Notes under the pieces: generated by a model
Databases searched by the model: none
The model's input: only the letters and a program-made list of their open reading frames with translations
What the model was told of the DNA's origin: nothing
Source: CAVYVZ01 sp963772065
GTDB lineage: Bacteria; Acidobacteriota; Vicinamibacteria; Vicinamibacterales; UBA2999
Direction: 5' to 3'
NCBI GenBank assembly: GCA_963772065.1
Contig: CAVYVZ010000008.1
Span: 434,001 to 498,000 of the forward strand
DNA: 64,000 nucleotides
Made by a program: the position numbers and the translations under genes
In this document: in pieces, positions 36,401-45,080 of the stretch
How the letters are laid out: each line of letters starts with the position of its first letter
Numbering within the stretch: the first letter of the stretch is position 1

Positions 36401-36974
36401 GAAAGGTGCCGCCGCCCACGTCCATGTCGTTGCCGGCCCAGTGGTGGTACGGCGACGTCTCGTTCTTGTTGCCGGCGTTGCGGACGACGGGGCTGAGATA
36501 GGCAAGCTGCGTGGGGTTGCGGCTGATGATCGGTAGCGACTGCACCGCCTTCTGGTCGAGCGTGAGATCCTTGCTGCTGGTGTTGAACTGAATCGCGACC
36601 GGGCTGTGCTCGACCGTCACCGTTTCGGTCAGGCCGGCGATCTTCATCGTGACGTCGACGGTGACGTCGCCGCGCGCCTGGACGAGCACGTTGCGCTGCA
36701 CCACCGTCGCGAAGCCGCTGAGCTCCGCGGTGAGCGTGTAGGTGCCGGGGTCGACGTAGTCGAAGAGATACCGTCCCTCGGGCCCGGTCGTCCTCGTGAC
36801 GACGACGCCGGTCGCGTCGTTGCGCAGCGTGACCTGCGCGCCAGGCAGTGCGAGCCTGCGCCTCGTCGGTGAGGCTGCCCTGCACACGGCCGCGGTACTC
36901 CTGCTGCGGAGCGCGGGCGCGGTCAGCAGCAGGGCCGCCGCGAACGCCCACAGCCATCGACGCATCGACCTCAT
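33487..36974 (-). CDS. Oar-like TonB-dependent receptor (many frameshifts)
   Basis: A receptor of about 1160 aa whose pieces lie in order but in changing frames (about ten changes between 33950 and 36900). ATG 36974 has GAGGAGG upstream and a signal peptide WLWAFAAALLLTAPA. Recognisable pieces are the carboxypeptidase-like domain (PGAQVTLRNDATGVVVTRT), plug (DVLLDGTPLEAG, FGHSAGGIISDV), KSGTNQYRGSGYF, and barrel segments to the terminal LQYTLRVEF. Frameshift density here is far higher than in the intact receptor at 16369, so this may be true decay or a poorly polished stretch. Confidence 0.7.
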
Positions 36975-37123
36975 CGCTCCTCCTCTGTATCGCGCCAAGG
37001 CGGGAAACACGCCCCAGCCGGGCCGGAAATTACGCCTGTTATGGGTGGGTGTCAAACAACCTGCGTTACGCGACGCCGGGTGGCGGGATCAAATCTGGTG
37101 CGCCCAGCGCTCAGCGCATCGAT

Positions 37124-37465
37124 ATGATTACGTCCGTGGATGTCTTGACGTTCGAAGCGTCGCTGAAGCAGCCCGCTCCCCCGGCGGGCGTCTCGCGCGC
37201 GCTGGAGGCGCTCTGGCACGAACGCCACGGCGACTGGGACCGTGCGCACACCCTCGCGCAGGAGATTGCCGGCGCGGAGGGCGCCTGGGTCCACGCGTAC
37301 CTGCACCGCCGCGAAGGCGATCAGTCCAACGCCGAATACTGGTATCGCCAGGCGTCGAAGCCAGTCATGGCCGGCGACCTCGATGACGAGTGGCGCGCGA
37401 TGGTCGAAGCGCTGCTGGATCAGGCGACGGAGAGCGACGCCGCCACACCCAGAAAGCGCCCGTAG
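37124..37465 (+). CDS. Conserved hypothetical protein, TPR-like
   Basis: A 113-aa cytoplasmic protein of a small family: VSRALEALWHERHGDWDRAH, then a helix pair with WVHAYLHRREGDQSNAEYWY, the typical pattern of a degenerate tetratricopeptide hairpin. The ATG at 37124 gives an N-terminus of usual length; no strong ribosome site is seen. Its 3' end overlaps the convergent AlkZ-like gene by 46 bp. Function unknown. Confidence 0.7.
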   Translation: MITSVDVLTFEASLKQPAPPAGVSRALEALWHERHGDWDRAHTLAQEIAGAEGAWVHAYLHRREGDQSNAEYWYRQASKPVMAGDLDDEWRAMVEALLDQATESDAATPRKRP

Positions 37466-38496
37466 CGCGCCGCCTCTTCAGCGAGTGCTCCGCGCTCGGG
37501 TTTCGTCAGACGTCGCAGCGGGGCGACGTTCAGAAGAACCTGGTTCGATGCCGTCGCCGTTCTCCATGCGCCGGCGACCTGACCGGCGACGACCAGCGGA
37601 TGCACGAACATCATGGCTCCCGTGGGAGCTGTCACCATCGACGGCCCATGCGGCACCGCGTCACGATCGCGGTATGCGATCAGGTACTCGTCGTACACGG
37701 GAAGCAGATGAACACCGGCTCCACTCGGCGCGCCGCGCGGCGGGCGACCGAGCGTCCAGTAGACGAGGCCATCGACGCTTTCTTGCCGCGCCCGGTTGAT
37801 CTCGAGCCCGCGCTTCGTGTCGGCCGTCCGAAGGCCGGACCACCAGACGAAATCACGAATCGTCGCCGGACCGTGGCTGGTGAAAAATCGCCGCGTCAAC
37901 TCGGCGAGCGCTTCGTCGCGCGGCAGCCGGCGCGCGAGCGGCGCGCGCTCGGCGACGAGCGCGTACGTGAGTTTCTTGTCTCGTCGCGGCCCGCTGCAGA
38001 TCACACCCTCGAGCTCGGCGTGCATCGTCATGTGCGCCAGACGCTGGCCTTTCATCGGCGCCAGGCCGGCGCGTTCGAGACGAAGGCCCAGTTCCGGACG
38101 CGTCAGGTAGGTGCCGTCCCGCAGGGACCGCTCGATCACGGTGGTGCCCCGCGTCAGGATTCTCGCGTCCAAATCGAGGTGCCGATTGTAGTGCGCCATC
38201 GTGCGATGCACGTGCGGCGCGGTGAGCTCCAGCATCCACCGGATATCCGACGGCGTCACGAAGTGCCATGTCGGGCGCATCACGTGGGTGCGGAGGATCC
38301 GGCCCTCGTCGCATTCGCGCTCGATGTCGGCGTCGATGGTGCCTTCGGGCATGCGCAGCGCGAGCCCCCACCGCGCGAAGGGATACTCCTGCGCCTGCAC
38401 GGCGCCCAGCCATGCCACGATATCGGCAGGGCGCCGCCGCCCTGCCCGGGTGATGTACTGGTTCCGAAGTCTCTGCTCGGCGATTGCGCTCTTCAC
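37420..38496 (-). CDS. Winged-helix DNA-binding protein, AlkZ/HTH_42 family
   Basis: A 358-aa protein of the AlkZ-like family, which includes DNA glycosylases that unhook interstrand crosslinks. It has the catalytic-type Q-x-Q in WLGAVQAQEYPFARWGLALR, followed by HVMRPTWHFVTPSDI, and the winged-helix tail LLPVYDEYLIAYRDR and APTGAMMFVHPLVVAGQVAGAWR. The GTG start at 38496 overlaps the stop of the YdhG-like gene as GTGA, so it is the last gene of a coupled set behind an ECF sigma factor. Glycosylase activity is inferred from family and motif. Confidence 0.8.
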   Translation of the reverse strand: MKSAIAEQRLRNQYITRAGRRRPADIVAWLGAVQAQEYPFARWGLALRMPEGTIDADIERECDEGRILRTHVMRPTWHFVTPSDIRWMLELTAPHVHRTMAHYNRHLDLDARILTRGTTVIERSLRDGTYLTRPELGLRLERAGLAPMKGQRLAHMTMHAELEGVICSGPRRDKKLTYALVAERAPLARRLPRDEALAELTRRFFTSHGPATIRDFVWWSGLRTADTKRGLEINRARQESVDGLVYWTLGRPPRGAPSGAGVHLLPVYDEYLIAYRDRDAVPHGPSMVTAPTGAMMFVHPLVVAGQVAGAWRTATASNQVLLNVAPLRRLTKPERGALAEEAARYGRFLGVAASLSVA

Positions 38497-38868
38497 GGAC
38501 GACGACGGCTCCGGGCTCGCGCTTCGTTTTCCTTGACCCGCGCCTTCACGAGCTTTCGAATGAGGCCGGCGGGGAGCGGCCGTTCCGGAGTGAAGCGAAT
38601 CGTTCCTTTCGACGTCTCGTGACGATGCGAGCTCGCGTTGAAAGCCGTCCAGGAACGTCGAGCTCATCACGAAGAAACTGCAGCCTGCCTTCGATGCGCC
38701 GAAGCCTACGAGCATGCCGTGATGTTTGTACGCCGGGACGCCATAACTGATTCCCTCAGACGCCTCCGGTGCCACGGCCTTGATGGCCTTCCGGATGTTC
38801 TGGAGTGTCTTCCGCACTTTATCAGGCACGGCCGCCAGGTACCGATCGACCTCATTGATCTGATTCAT
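38493..38868 (-). CDS. YdhG/DUF1801-family protein (one frameshift)
   Basis: About 125 aa after bridging one frame change near 38635. The first part, YLAAVPDKVRKTLQNIRKAI and EGISYGVPAYKHHGMLVGFG, and the second part in the shifted frame, HETSKGTIRFTPERPLPAGL followed by IRKLVKARVKENE, together match the full DUF1801 (iron-chaperone-like/frataxin-fold) protein. ATG 38868 has AGGAG upstream. Without the shift it would run in frame into the AlkZ-like gene and look like a fusion, which it is not. Genes of this type often accompany SnoaL-tailed ECF sigma factors. Confidence 0.7.
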
Positions 38869-38878
38869 GGAGCTGCTC

Positions 38879-39354
38879 CTAACCGAACAGCACCGGGATC
38901 TGGTGAATTTGCAGCTCGTCCAGCACACCGGCCTCGAGCGCCCGCTGCGCCGTGTACGCGCCCTGCACCAGCACGTTCCGGTCCCCGGCGGCTGCCTTCG
39001 CCTGTGCCATCGCGCTGGCGATCCCATCGGTCACGTACGTCACCAACGGATAGTTCGCGACAGACACGCCAGGCGGCCGGTGACTGGGCACGAAAATCGG
39101 GACTCCGTGAACATCACCTTTCCAGTGATCGATCTCTCCGCGGTACGCCGACCCACCAGCACCGCGCCGGTCGCGTTCCATTCGTCCCACAATTGTCCGG
39201 CCGGCCCGGACGGCCGGCCGAACTCCCCGTCCGGAGCGACGATCCACTCGTGCAGCCGGTCGAAGCCGTCGCCGCCGGGGTGGCCCGGTTCGTCGTTCTG
39301 ACCCGCGATGTACCCGTCGAGGGACATCGACATGTAGAGCACTGATGCAGACAC
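38879..39354 (-). CDS. RibD C-terminal/dihydrofolate-reductase-like protein (one frameshift)
   Basis: About 158 aa after bridging a frame change near 39140. N-terminal VLYMSMSLDGYIAG and LLWDEW-like LWDEWNATGAVLVGRR are followed in the next frame by IFVPSHRPPGVSVANYPLVT and VLVQGAYTAQRALEAGVLDE, typical of the RibD/DHFR-like reductase family. GTG 39354 was chosen because GGAGG lies five bases upstream and the first residues then match the family. The YdhG-like gene follows after 10 bp. The substrate is not known. Confidence 0.75.
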
Positions 39355-39400
39355 TTCGACCTCCGGTGGTCTCGATCCAAACTGGTTTACAGGACACGCG

Positions 39401-39808
39401 CTAGGCGGCCTTGGGATCCATCCAGAAGACTTCCCAGTGGTGTCCGTCGAGATCGTAGAAGCTCCAGCCGTACATGAAGCCGTGGTCCTGCGGATCCATG
39501 GCGTGCGTGGCACCGGCGGCAACGGCCTTCTTCACGAGATCGTCCACCTCCGCCCTGCTCTGACACGAGAGCGCGAAGAGTCCTTCGGTCTGCCGGAACG
39601 GGTCGCACAGCTCACGCCTGGTAAACGTCCTGAAGTACGGCTCGCGAAGGAGCATGACGAACGCGTCGTCGCTGACGATCATGCAGGCGGCGTTGTCGTC
39701 GGTGAACTTCGGATTGAACGTGAAGCCAAGCTTCGCGAAGAAATCTATCGATTTCTTCACGTCGCGAACGGCCAGGTTGACGAAGATCTTGCGATGCGAT
39801 TCTGCCAT
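39401..39808 (-). CDS. VOC-family protein (glyoxalase/bleomycin-resistance-like)
   Basis: A 135-aa protein of the vicinal-oxygen-chelate superfamily. Two beta-alpha-beta-beta-beta modules are visible: FVNLAVRDVKKSIDFFAKLGF with FVMLLREPYF, and HAMDPQDHGFMYGWSFYDLDGHHWEVFWM. ATG 39808 has GGAGAG upstream. It sits between the ECF sigma gene and the RibD-like gene and probably belongs to the same regulon. The reaction is not known. Confidence 0.82.
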   Translation of the reverse strand: MAESHRKIFVNLAVRDVKKSIDFFAKLGFTFNPKFTDDNAACMIVSDDAFVMLLREPYFRTFTRRELCDPFRQTEGLFALSCQSRAEVDDLVKKAVAAGATHAMDPQDHGFMYGWSFYDLDGHHWEVFWMDPKAA

Positions 39809-39894
39809 GGTGCTCTCCGTGGTGTACCTGATCTCGGTTCGACAGATTGGACTCCGGCGAGGAGCCGAATTCATCGATCGCTCGATCAGCCTCG

Positions 39895-40850
39895 CTACGC
39901 GGAGAGGTGTGGCGGCAATCCGAATAGTGGGAACAGCTTCTCGGTATCAAGGAAGGAATTCCACGCCGCGATCCCGCTGCCGGAAAGCTCGAGGACGATG
40001 AGCGCCCACGGCTGATACGTTCCGTCCGGTCCGCCCGCCCGGTATTGACCGAACGCGGGTGAGCCGCACGCTCCGGTGGGTACGAGTCGAGACCCGCGGC
40101 ATCCGACACCGCGTCCCAGCAGCCAGGTTCTGATCGTGTCCGGACCGCGCAGCCACAGCGTGTACGGAGGCATCGAGAGCGTGGCATCTTCGCAGAGCAG
40201 CGCCACCAGCGCGTCGACGTCATACCGGTGGAAGGCGTCGACGTACCGGTCGAGGAGCACCGCCTGCGGTTCGGAGAGCGGCTCGCGCGAAACGGCCACG
40301 TCGCGGCTCGCGAGCGTCGCACGGGCGCGCTGCAGCGCGCTGTTCACGGCCGCGACAGACGTTTCGAGAGACTCCGCGACTTCCGCCGCCGACCAGCCAA
40401 CGCACGTCGGTCAACACGAGGACCGCGCGCTGCCGCGGCGGCAGGTGCTGAAGCGCCGCCACAAAGGCGAGGCGGATGCTCTGACGAAGCACGGCGACTT
40501 CAAAGGGATCGCCGTCGGCCGGAATCGCACGAGCGTCGGGGATCGGCTCGAGCCAATGCGTCCGCGGGCGAGCTTCGAGCGCATCGTCGGTCGAACCCAC
40601 CGGACCTTCTTCAAACGGGCGCGCGCGGCGGGAACGGTCGGACAGCGCGTCGAGGCAGACGTTGGTCGCGATTCGGTACAACCACGTCCGCACCGACGCG
40701 CGCTCCTCGAAGCGATCGAGGCTCCGCCACGCCCGGACCATCGTCTCCTGCACCGCGTCCTCGGCGTCGGCGGCCGAACCGAGCATGCGATAGCAATGGC
40801 CCGTCAGAACGGCGCGATGCGTTTCCAGCTGAGATACGTCCACCGCCATC
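39895..40850 (-). CDS. ECF sigma factor with C-terminal SnoaL-like domain (one frameshift)
   Basis: About 318 aa after bridging one extra base near 40410. Region 2 is GSAADAEDAVQETMVRAWRS with WLYRIATNVCLDAL; region 4 is LPPRQRAVLVLTDVLGWSAA and, in the shifted frame, EVAESLETSVAAVNSALQRA. The C-terminal third is a SnoaL-like domain (LDRYVDAFHRYDVDALVALL, MPPYTLWLRGPDTI), which in such sigma factors regulates activity in place of a separate anti-sigma factor. VOC, RibD-like, YdhG-like and AlkZ-like genes follow on the same strand. The trigger is unknown. Confidence 0.8.
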
Positions 40851-40947
40851 CGATTCTGATACCACTCGCGGCGCGAGCCGGTCAATGACGCGTGCCGAAG
40901 CACCGGTTTTCGCCCTACAATCGCGCTGCGCTCAAACGGGACAGGAA

Positions 40948-43617
40948 ATGAGGACGGGACTGGTCGGCCAGCGGTTCGGGCCCTACGAGATCACTTCCCT
41001 ACTCGGAGCCGGCGGGATGGGCGAGGTGTATCGCGCCCATGACACGGCGCTCGGGCGCGACGTCGCGATCAAGATCCTGCCCGACCTGTTCGCGCTGGAT
41101 GCCGAGCGGCGCGCGCGCTTCGAGCGTGAAGCGAGGCTCCTGGCGTCGCTGAACCATCCGCGGATCGGCGCCATCTACGGGTTCGAGCAACGTGACGGCG
41201 CCTACGGCCTCGTGCTCGAGCTCGTCGAGGGCGAAACCCTCGCACAGCATCTGCGCGCGGGCCCGATGCCCGTGCGCGAGGCGCTTGCCGTCGCGCGTCA
41301 GATTGCGGAGGCCCTCGAGGCCGCGCACGAGAAGGGCATCGTTCACCGCGATCTCAAGCCGGCGAACGTCGTCCTCTCGCCGGATGGCGCGATCAAGGTC
41401 CTCGACTTCGGCCTGGCCAAAGCGCGCCTCGACGAATCCGCCCAGGAGTTGTCCCACTCGCCGACGATCACGCTGGGCGGCACGCGAGCCGGCGTGCTTC
41501 TCGGGACCGCGGCGTACATGAGCCCGGAGCAGGCGCGCGGGAAGGCCGTTGACAAGCGCACCGACGTCTGGGCGTTCGGCTGCCTGCTGTACGAGTTGTT
41601 GACAGGCCGGAAGGCGTTCCCAGGCGAGACGGTGTCGGACACGCTCGCGGGCATCCTCGAGCGCGCTCCCGAGTGGAACGCGTTGCCGTCGACCACACCA
41701 CCGAACGTGCGACGGTTGCTGCGGCGGTGCCTCGAAAAGGATCCGAAGCGCCGGCTGCATGACATCGCCGACGCCCGCCTCGAGATAGACGACGCGTTCG
41801 AAACGCCGCCTGAAGCGGCCACGGTCGCACCCGGCCGGAGGCGAGTGCTGCGCACTGTGCTGTGGATGGTGCCGGTCCTGTTCGGCGCTGCCCTCATAGC
41901 CGGCTTCGCAATCCGAGCCATCACACCCGCTCGTTCCGCCGGCGTGACACGCTTCGCGATTCAGTTGCCCGATGCGGTGGAGCTCGGTTTCGGCATGGCG
42001 CTGTCGCCTGACGGACGAACGCTCGTCTACAGCGGCGCTGACGCGACGGGGCGCCGGTTATATCGGCGACCGCTCGACACGCTGGAATCCACCCCCCTCC
42101 GCGGGACCGAGGGCGCGACATTGCCGTTCTTCTCCCCCGACGGGAGATCGATCGGATTCGTAGTGAACCGCAGCATTCGACGGGTTCCGCTGCAGGGGGG
42201 CGCGCCCGCCACGATCGCGGAGCGCGAGGGTGGCGGAGGCGCGCCGGCATGGCTGCCGGACGACACGATTGTGTACGGAGCCGAAGGACGCGGCCTGATG
42301 CGCACGTCCGCGTCAGGCGGCCAGGCGCGGCCGCTCACCGAGCTCGCCATCGGAAAGAGCGAGCTCGAGCATCGCTGGCCGATGGCCATGCCCGGCGGAC
42401 GCGCGGTGTCATTCACCGTTCACTACGGCGGGCGGGATTCGCAGCGAACACACGCCGTGTCGCTCGCATCGGGCCAGCGTGTCGATCTCGTCGAGGGGAA
42501 CGGAGCCCGAGTCCTGCCGACCGGCCACATCGTCTTTCAACGCGGGGGATCCCTCTGGGCCGCGCCGTTCGACGAAGCGGCGCTGAGGCTCACCGGCCCC
42601 CCCACGGCGGTTCTCGAAAACGTCGGGATCGGCGCCGACTGGAGCCCGAAGTACGCGGTCGCGCTGAACGGGTCGCTCGCGTTTGCAACCGGGGGATATC
42701 CATATCCACCCCGGTCGCTCGTATGGGTCGACATGGGTGGCGGAGAGCAGGCCATCGATGCACCCGGCCGATCCTGGTACTGGCCTCAAATCTCCCCGGA
42801 CGGAAAGCGGCTCGGTTTCCACATCATGGATCCCGTGAACATGGACGCGTGGATCTATGAGCTCGATCACGGGCCGCTCGTGAGAATGACCTACCACGCG
42901 CATCAGGATGGCTACCCGCTGTGGACACCAGACGGCAAGCAGGTCGTATTCTGGTCGAGGCAGAGTGGCGGCCCCGGCGATCTCTATCTGCGTTCTGCCG
43001 ATCTTGCGGGGGAGGAGCGGCGCCTGACCACCAGCCAGACGTTCACTCCCCATACCCCGTTCGCGTGGGCGGACCGCGGCAGGCTTCTCGTATTCCAGCA
43101 AGCGTCACGCGATGCGGGGCTCGACATCGGTGTGATTCCGATCGACGGCAGCCAGCCGTCGCGACCGATCATCAATGGACCGTCCGACGAGGCAAAACCC
43201 GCCATGTCAGAGGACGGACGATGGATCGCCTACCAGTCGAATTCCTCGGGACAATGGGAGGTGTACGTGCAACCGTTTCCGGGTCTCTCGGGACGCTGGC
43301 AGGTATCGTCGCAGGGAGGCGTCGCCCCAATCTGGGCGCCAAACGGCCAGCAGCTCTATTACCGGAGCGCTCAGGCTGTCATGAGCGTGCCGGTTGACAC
43401 GAACGGGACGACGTTCAGGTACGGCAATCCACGCAAGCTTTTCGAGGGGCCGTACGTGCCCGAGTCGGAGACTCCATTCGATGCGCGCAGCTACGTGCTC
43501 GCGCCCGACGGACGACGATTTCTGATGATGAAGGAACCGACGCCGCCGCCAACGCAGGTCGTGGTCATCGACAACTGGGTCGAGGAAGTGAAGCGCCTCG
43601 TGCCGACCATACGCTGA
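40948..43617 (+). CDS. Transmembrane Ser/Thr protein kinase with TolB-like propeller
   Basis: 889 aa. A PknB-type kinase domain covers residues 8 to about 285: GAGGMGEVYRAHD (P-loop), VAIKIL (ATP-binding Lys), IVHRDLKPANVVL (catalytic loop), DFGLAKA (Mg-binding), and SPEQARG in place of APE. One transmembrane helix (MVPVLFGAALIAGFAIRAI) follows at about residue 310. The outer part is a PD40/TolB-like beta propeller with repeated SPDGRxLxY blades (MALSPDGRTLVYSG, PFFSPDGRSIGFVV, QISPDGKRLGFH, MSEDGRWIAYQSN). ATG 40948 was chosen for the AGGAA site and because the kinase begins there. Active-site residues are intact. Confidence 0.9.
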   Translation: MRTGLVGQRFGPYEITSLLGAGGMGEVYRAHDTALGRDVAIKILPDLFALDAERRARFEREARLLASLNHPRIGAIYGFEQRDGAYGLVLELVEGETLAQHLRAGPMPVREALAVARQIAEALEAAHEKGIVHRDLKPANVVLSPDGAIKVLDFGLAKARLDESAQELSHSPTITLGGTRAGVLLGTAAYMSPEQARGKAVDKRTDVWAFGCLLYELLTGRKAFPGETVSDTLAGILERAPEWNALPSTTPPNVRRLLRRCLEKDPKRRLHDIADARLEIDDAFETPPEAATVAPGRRRVLRTVLWMVPVLFGAALIAGFAIRAITPARSAGVTRFAIQLPDAVELGFGMALSPDGRTLVYSGADATGRRLYRRPLDTLESTPLRGTEGATLPFFSPDGRSIGFVVNRSIRRVPLQGGAPATIAEREGGGGAPAWLPDDTIVYGAEGRGLMRTSASGGQARPLTELAIGKSELEHRWPMAMPGGRAVSFTVHYGGRDSQRTHAVSLASGQRVDLVEGNGARVLPTGHIVFQRGGSLWAAPFDEAALRLTGPPTAVLENVGIGADWSPKYAVALNGSLAFATGGYPYPPRSLVWVDMGGGEQAIDAPGRSWYWPQISPDGKRLGFHIMDPVNMDAWIYELDHGPLVRMTYHAHQDGYPLWTPDGKQVVFWSRQSGGPGDLYLRSADLAGEERRLTTSQTFTPHTPFAWADRGRLLVFQQASRDAGLDIGVIPIDGSQPSRPIINGPSDEAKPAMSEDGRWIAYQSNSSGQWEVYVQPFPGLSGRWQVSSQGGVAPIWAPNGQQLYYRSAQAVMSVPVDTNGTTFRYGNPRKLFEGPYVPESETPFDARSYVLAPDGRRFLMMKEPTPPPTQVVVIDNWVEEVKRLVPTIR

Positions 43618-43642
43618 TTCGACGCGAGCTGACGATCTCCTG

Positions 43643-43903
43643 CTACATCGTCGCGATCGTCGGATCGCGGCGGAACTTCGCCACGCGCTCGGCCATCGAA
43701 TGCGGATCCAGCGCGGCCACTCGACACCAGTGAACCAGCATGGTGGACTCGGCGAAAAAGAGGCGCGCGCTTTCGCGGTCCGCCACCGATCCGGTCGAGC
43801 TCGTCACGTCCCGGAGCGCGCGATCGATCACCTGGATCGCGAGATGGCGGTAGGGCAAGAACGCCTCGTGGTCGGTGAGCAGTCGGGCCGGCCGTGCTTT
43901 CAC
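43643..43903 (-). CDS. Small hypothetical protein
   Basis: An 86-aa protein with a GTG start at 43903. It is helical, with the pattern ESARLFFAEST, HWCRVAALDPHSM and a basic tail. The W-C...ALDP motif recalls small phage-encoded proteins of unknown role, but the match is weak. The gene diverges from the diguanylate cyclase gene (ATG 43986), and its stop is 25 bp from the kinase stop. Coding status is moderately likely on composition only. Confidence 0.4.
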   Translation of the reverse strand: MKARPARLLTDHEAFLPYRHLAIQVIDRALRDVTSSTGSVADRESARLFFAESTMLVHWCRVAALDPHSMAERVAKFRRDPTIATM

Positions 43904-43985
43904 GGTGACATCATCGCTCGGCGGCTCGAACCGCGCTGTTCACAAACGAACTGCGTCCTGCGCCGCTCGCGCTCGATCATGCGGC

Positions 43986-44693
43986 ATGGAACGTCAGCGC
44001 GCCCTCAACTACGGCATCCTGACGGCCGGTGGCGCAGTCGTGGGCCTGGTGCTCCTGCGCGCGGCGTTCTCGTCCGCGGAGTCCGTGTCGGCGGACTTCT
44101 TCTCGAACCGTTTCACCTACATCTACGTGTTCGCGGCGACGGCCGTGACCTTCCTCGTGCTCGGATACGTCCTCGGGCGTCAGGCTGATGAACTGCGTCG
44201 CTTGTCTGGGACAGATGCGCTCACCGGCCTGTGCAATCGGCGAGCGCTGCAGGATCGTCTCGGCGATGAGTGCCGGCGATCGGCACGCTACCGATTCCCC
44301 CTGGCCCTGCTGCTCATCGACGTCGACGAGCTCAAGCGCGTCAATGATGGAGAGGGTCATGGCGCGGGCGACGACCTGCTTCGCCGAACGGCCACGGCTA
44401 TCCAACAAAGCCTGCGCACCATGGACTGCGGAGCCCGTTGGGGCGGAGATGAGTTCGCGATCGTCGCGCCTCATACCTCCCTCGAGGCCGGCCGCCGGCT
44501 GGGTGAGCGGCTGCTGATTCAGTTGAGGAACCAGGTTGACGGGGAGCACTCCGGAATCTCCGCGTCGGTCGGTGTCGCGGTCTTCGATCCCAGGCAGCAC
44601 AAGGAGATGACGCCCGACTCGCTGATGCGCGCCGCGGACCTTGCCTTGTACTCGGCGAAAACCAGAGGGCGCAATCAGGTGAGGATCGCCTGA
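43986..44693 (+). CDS. Membrane-bound diguanylate cyclase (GGDEF)
   Basis: A 235-aa protein that should make cyclic di-GMP. Two transmembrane helices near the N-terminus (GGAVVGLVLLRAAF; IYVFAATAVTFLVLGYVLG) precede a GGDEF domain: DALTGLCNRRALQDRL, LLLIDVDELKRVNDGEGHGAGD, and the active-site loop WGGDEFAIV. An inhibitory I-site, RTMD, lies five residues before GGDEF, so product feedback is expected. There is no EAL domain and no large sensory domain. The start ATG 43986 begins just before the first helix. Confidence 0.9.
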   Translation: MERQRALNYGILTAGGAVVGLVLLRAAFSSAESVSADFFSNRFTYIYVFAATAVTFLVLGYVLGRQADELRRLSGTDALTGLCNRRALQDRLGDECRRSARYRFPLALLLIDVDELKRVNDGEGHGAGDDLLRRTATAIQQSLRTMDCGARWGGDEFAIVAPHTSLEAGRRLGERLLIQLRNQVDGEHSGISASVGVAVFDPRQHKEMTPDSLMRAADLALYSAKTRGRNQVRIA

Positions 44694-44765
44694 GCCACGG
44701 GACTGTGGCGCCGCCCTGTGTCGAACTGAACAGCGCTCCAGGGCCGAAATCGCTACCATCCGGCC

Positions 44766-45080
44766 ATGAATATTCGCCCGCTCCACGACCGCATCATCGT
44801 TCATCGCCTCGAGGAGGGTGAACAGCAGATCGGCGGAATCATCATCCCCGACACCGCCAAGGAGAAACCGCGGCAAGGCACGGTCATCGCCGCCGGAAAC
44901 GGGAAGACGAAGGACGATGGCACGCGGGTTCCTCTCGACGTCAAAGCGCAGGACCGGATCCTCTTCGCCAAGTACGCGGGGCAGGAGATCACATTGGACG
45001 GCGAGGAGTACCTCATCTTGAAAGAGGACGAGGTCCTCGCGGTCATTACCGGCAACGGCGCGGTCCAGGAGATGAAGTAA
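44766..45080 (+). CDS. groES: Co-chaperonin GroES
   Basis: A 104-aa GroES. MNIRPLHDRIIVHRLEEGEQQIGGIIIPD is interrupted only by normal substitutions; the mobile loop is IGGIIIPDTAKEK, and the roof loop and C-terminus (YLILKEDEVLAVI) are normal. It caps the GroEL chamber during ATP-driven folding. The stop and the groEL start share one base (TAATG). I see no CIRCE inverted repeat upstream, so HrcA control is not supported here. Confidence 0.95.
   Translation: MNIRPLHDRIIVHRLEEGEQQIGGIIIPDTAKEKPRQGTVIAAGNGKTKDDGTRVPLDVKAQDRILFAKYAGQEITLDGEEYLILKEDEVLAVITGNGAVQEMK

Noticed and set aside
35787..37055. Several separate genes in the broken receptor region
   Set aside because: The pieces are consecutive parts of one Oar-like receptor, in order and on one strand; only the frame changes.
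38493..38868. Apparent YdhG-AlkZ fusion
   Set aside because: One frame change near 38635 restores a complete YdhG-like C-terminus and a stop that overlaps the AlkZ-like start (GTGA), so these are two genes.
40228..40947. Upstream extension of the Ser/Thr kinase frame
   Set aside because: The extension overlaps the ECF sigma gene and is Arg-rich without domains; the kinase begins properly at ATG 40948 with its own ribosome site.
44694..44765. CIRCE/HrcA operator upstream of groES
   Set aside because: No TTAGCACTC-N9-GAGTGCTAA-like inverted repeat is present in the gap.
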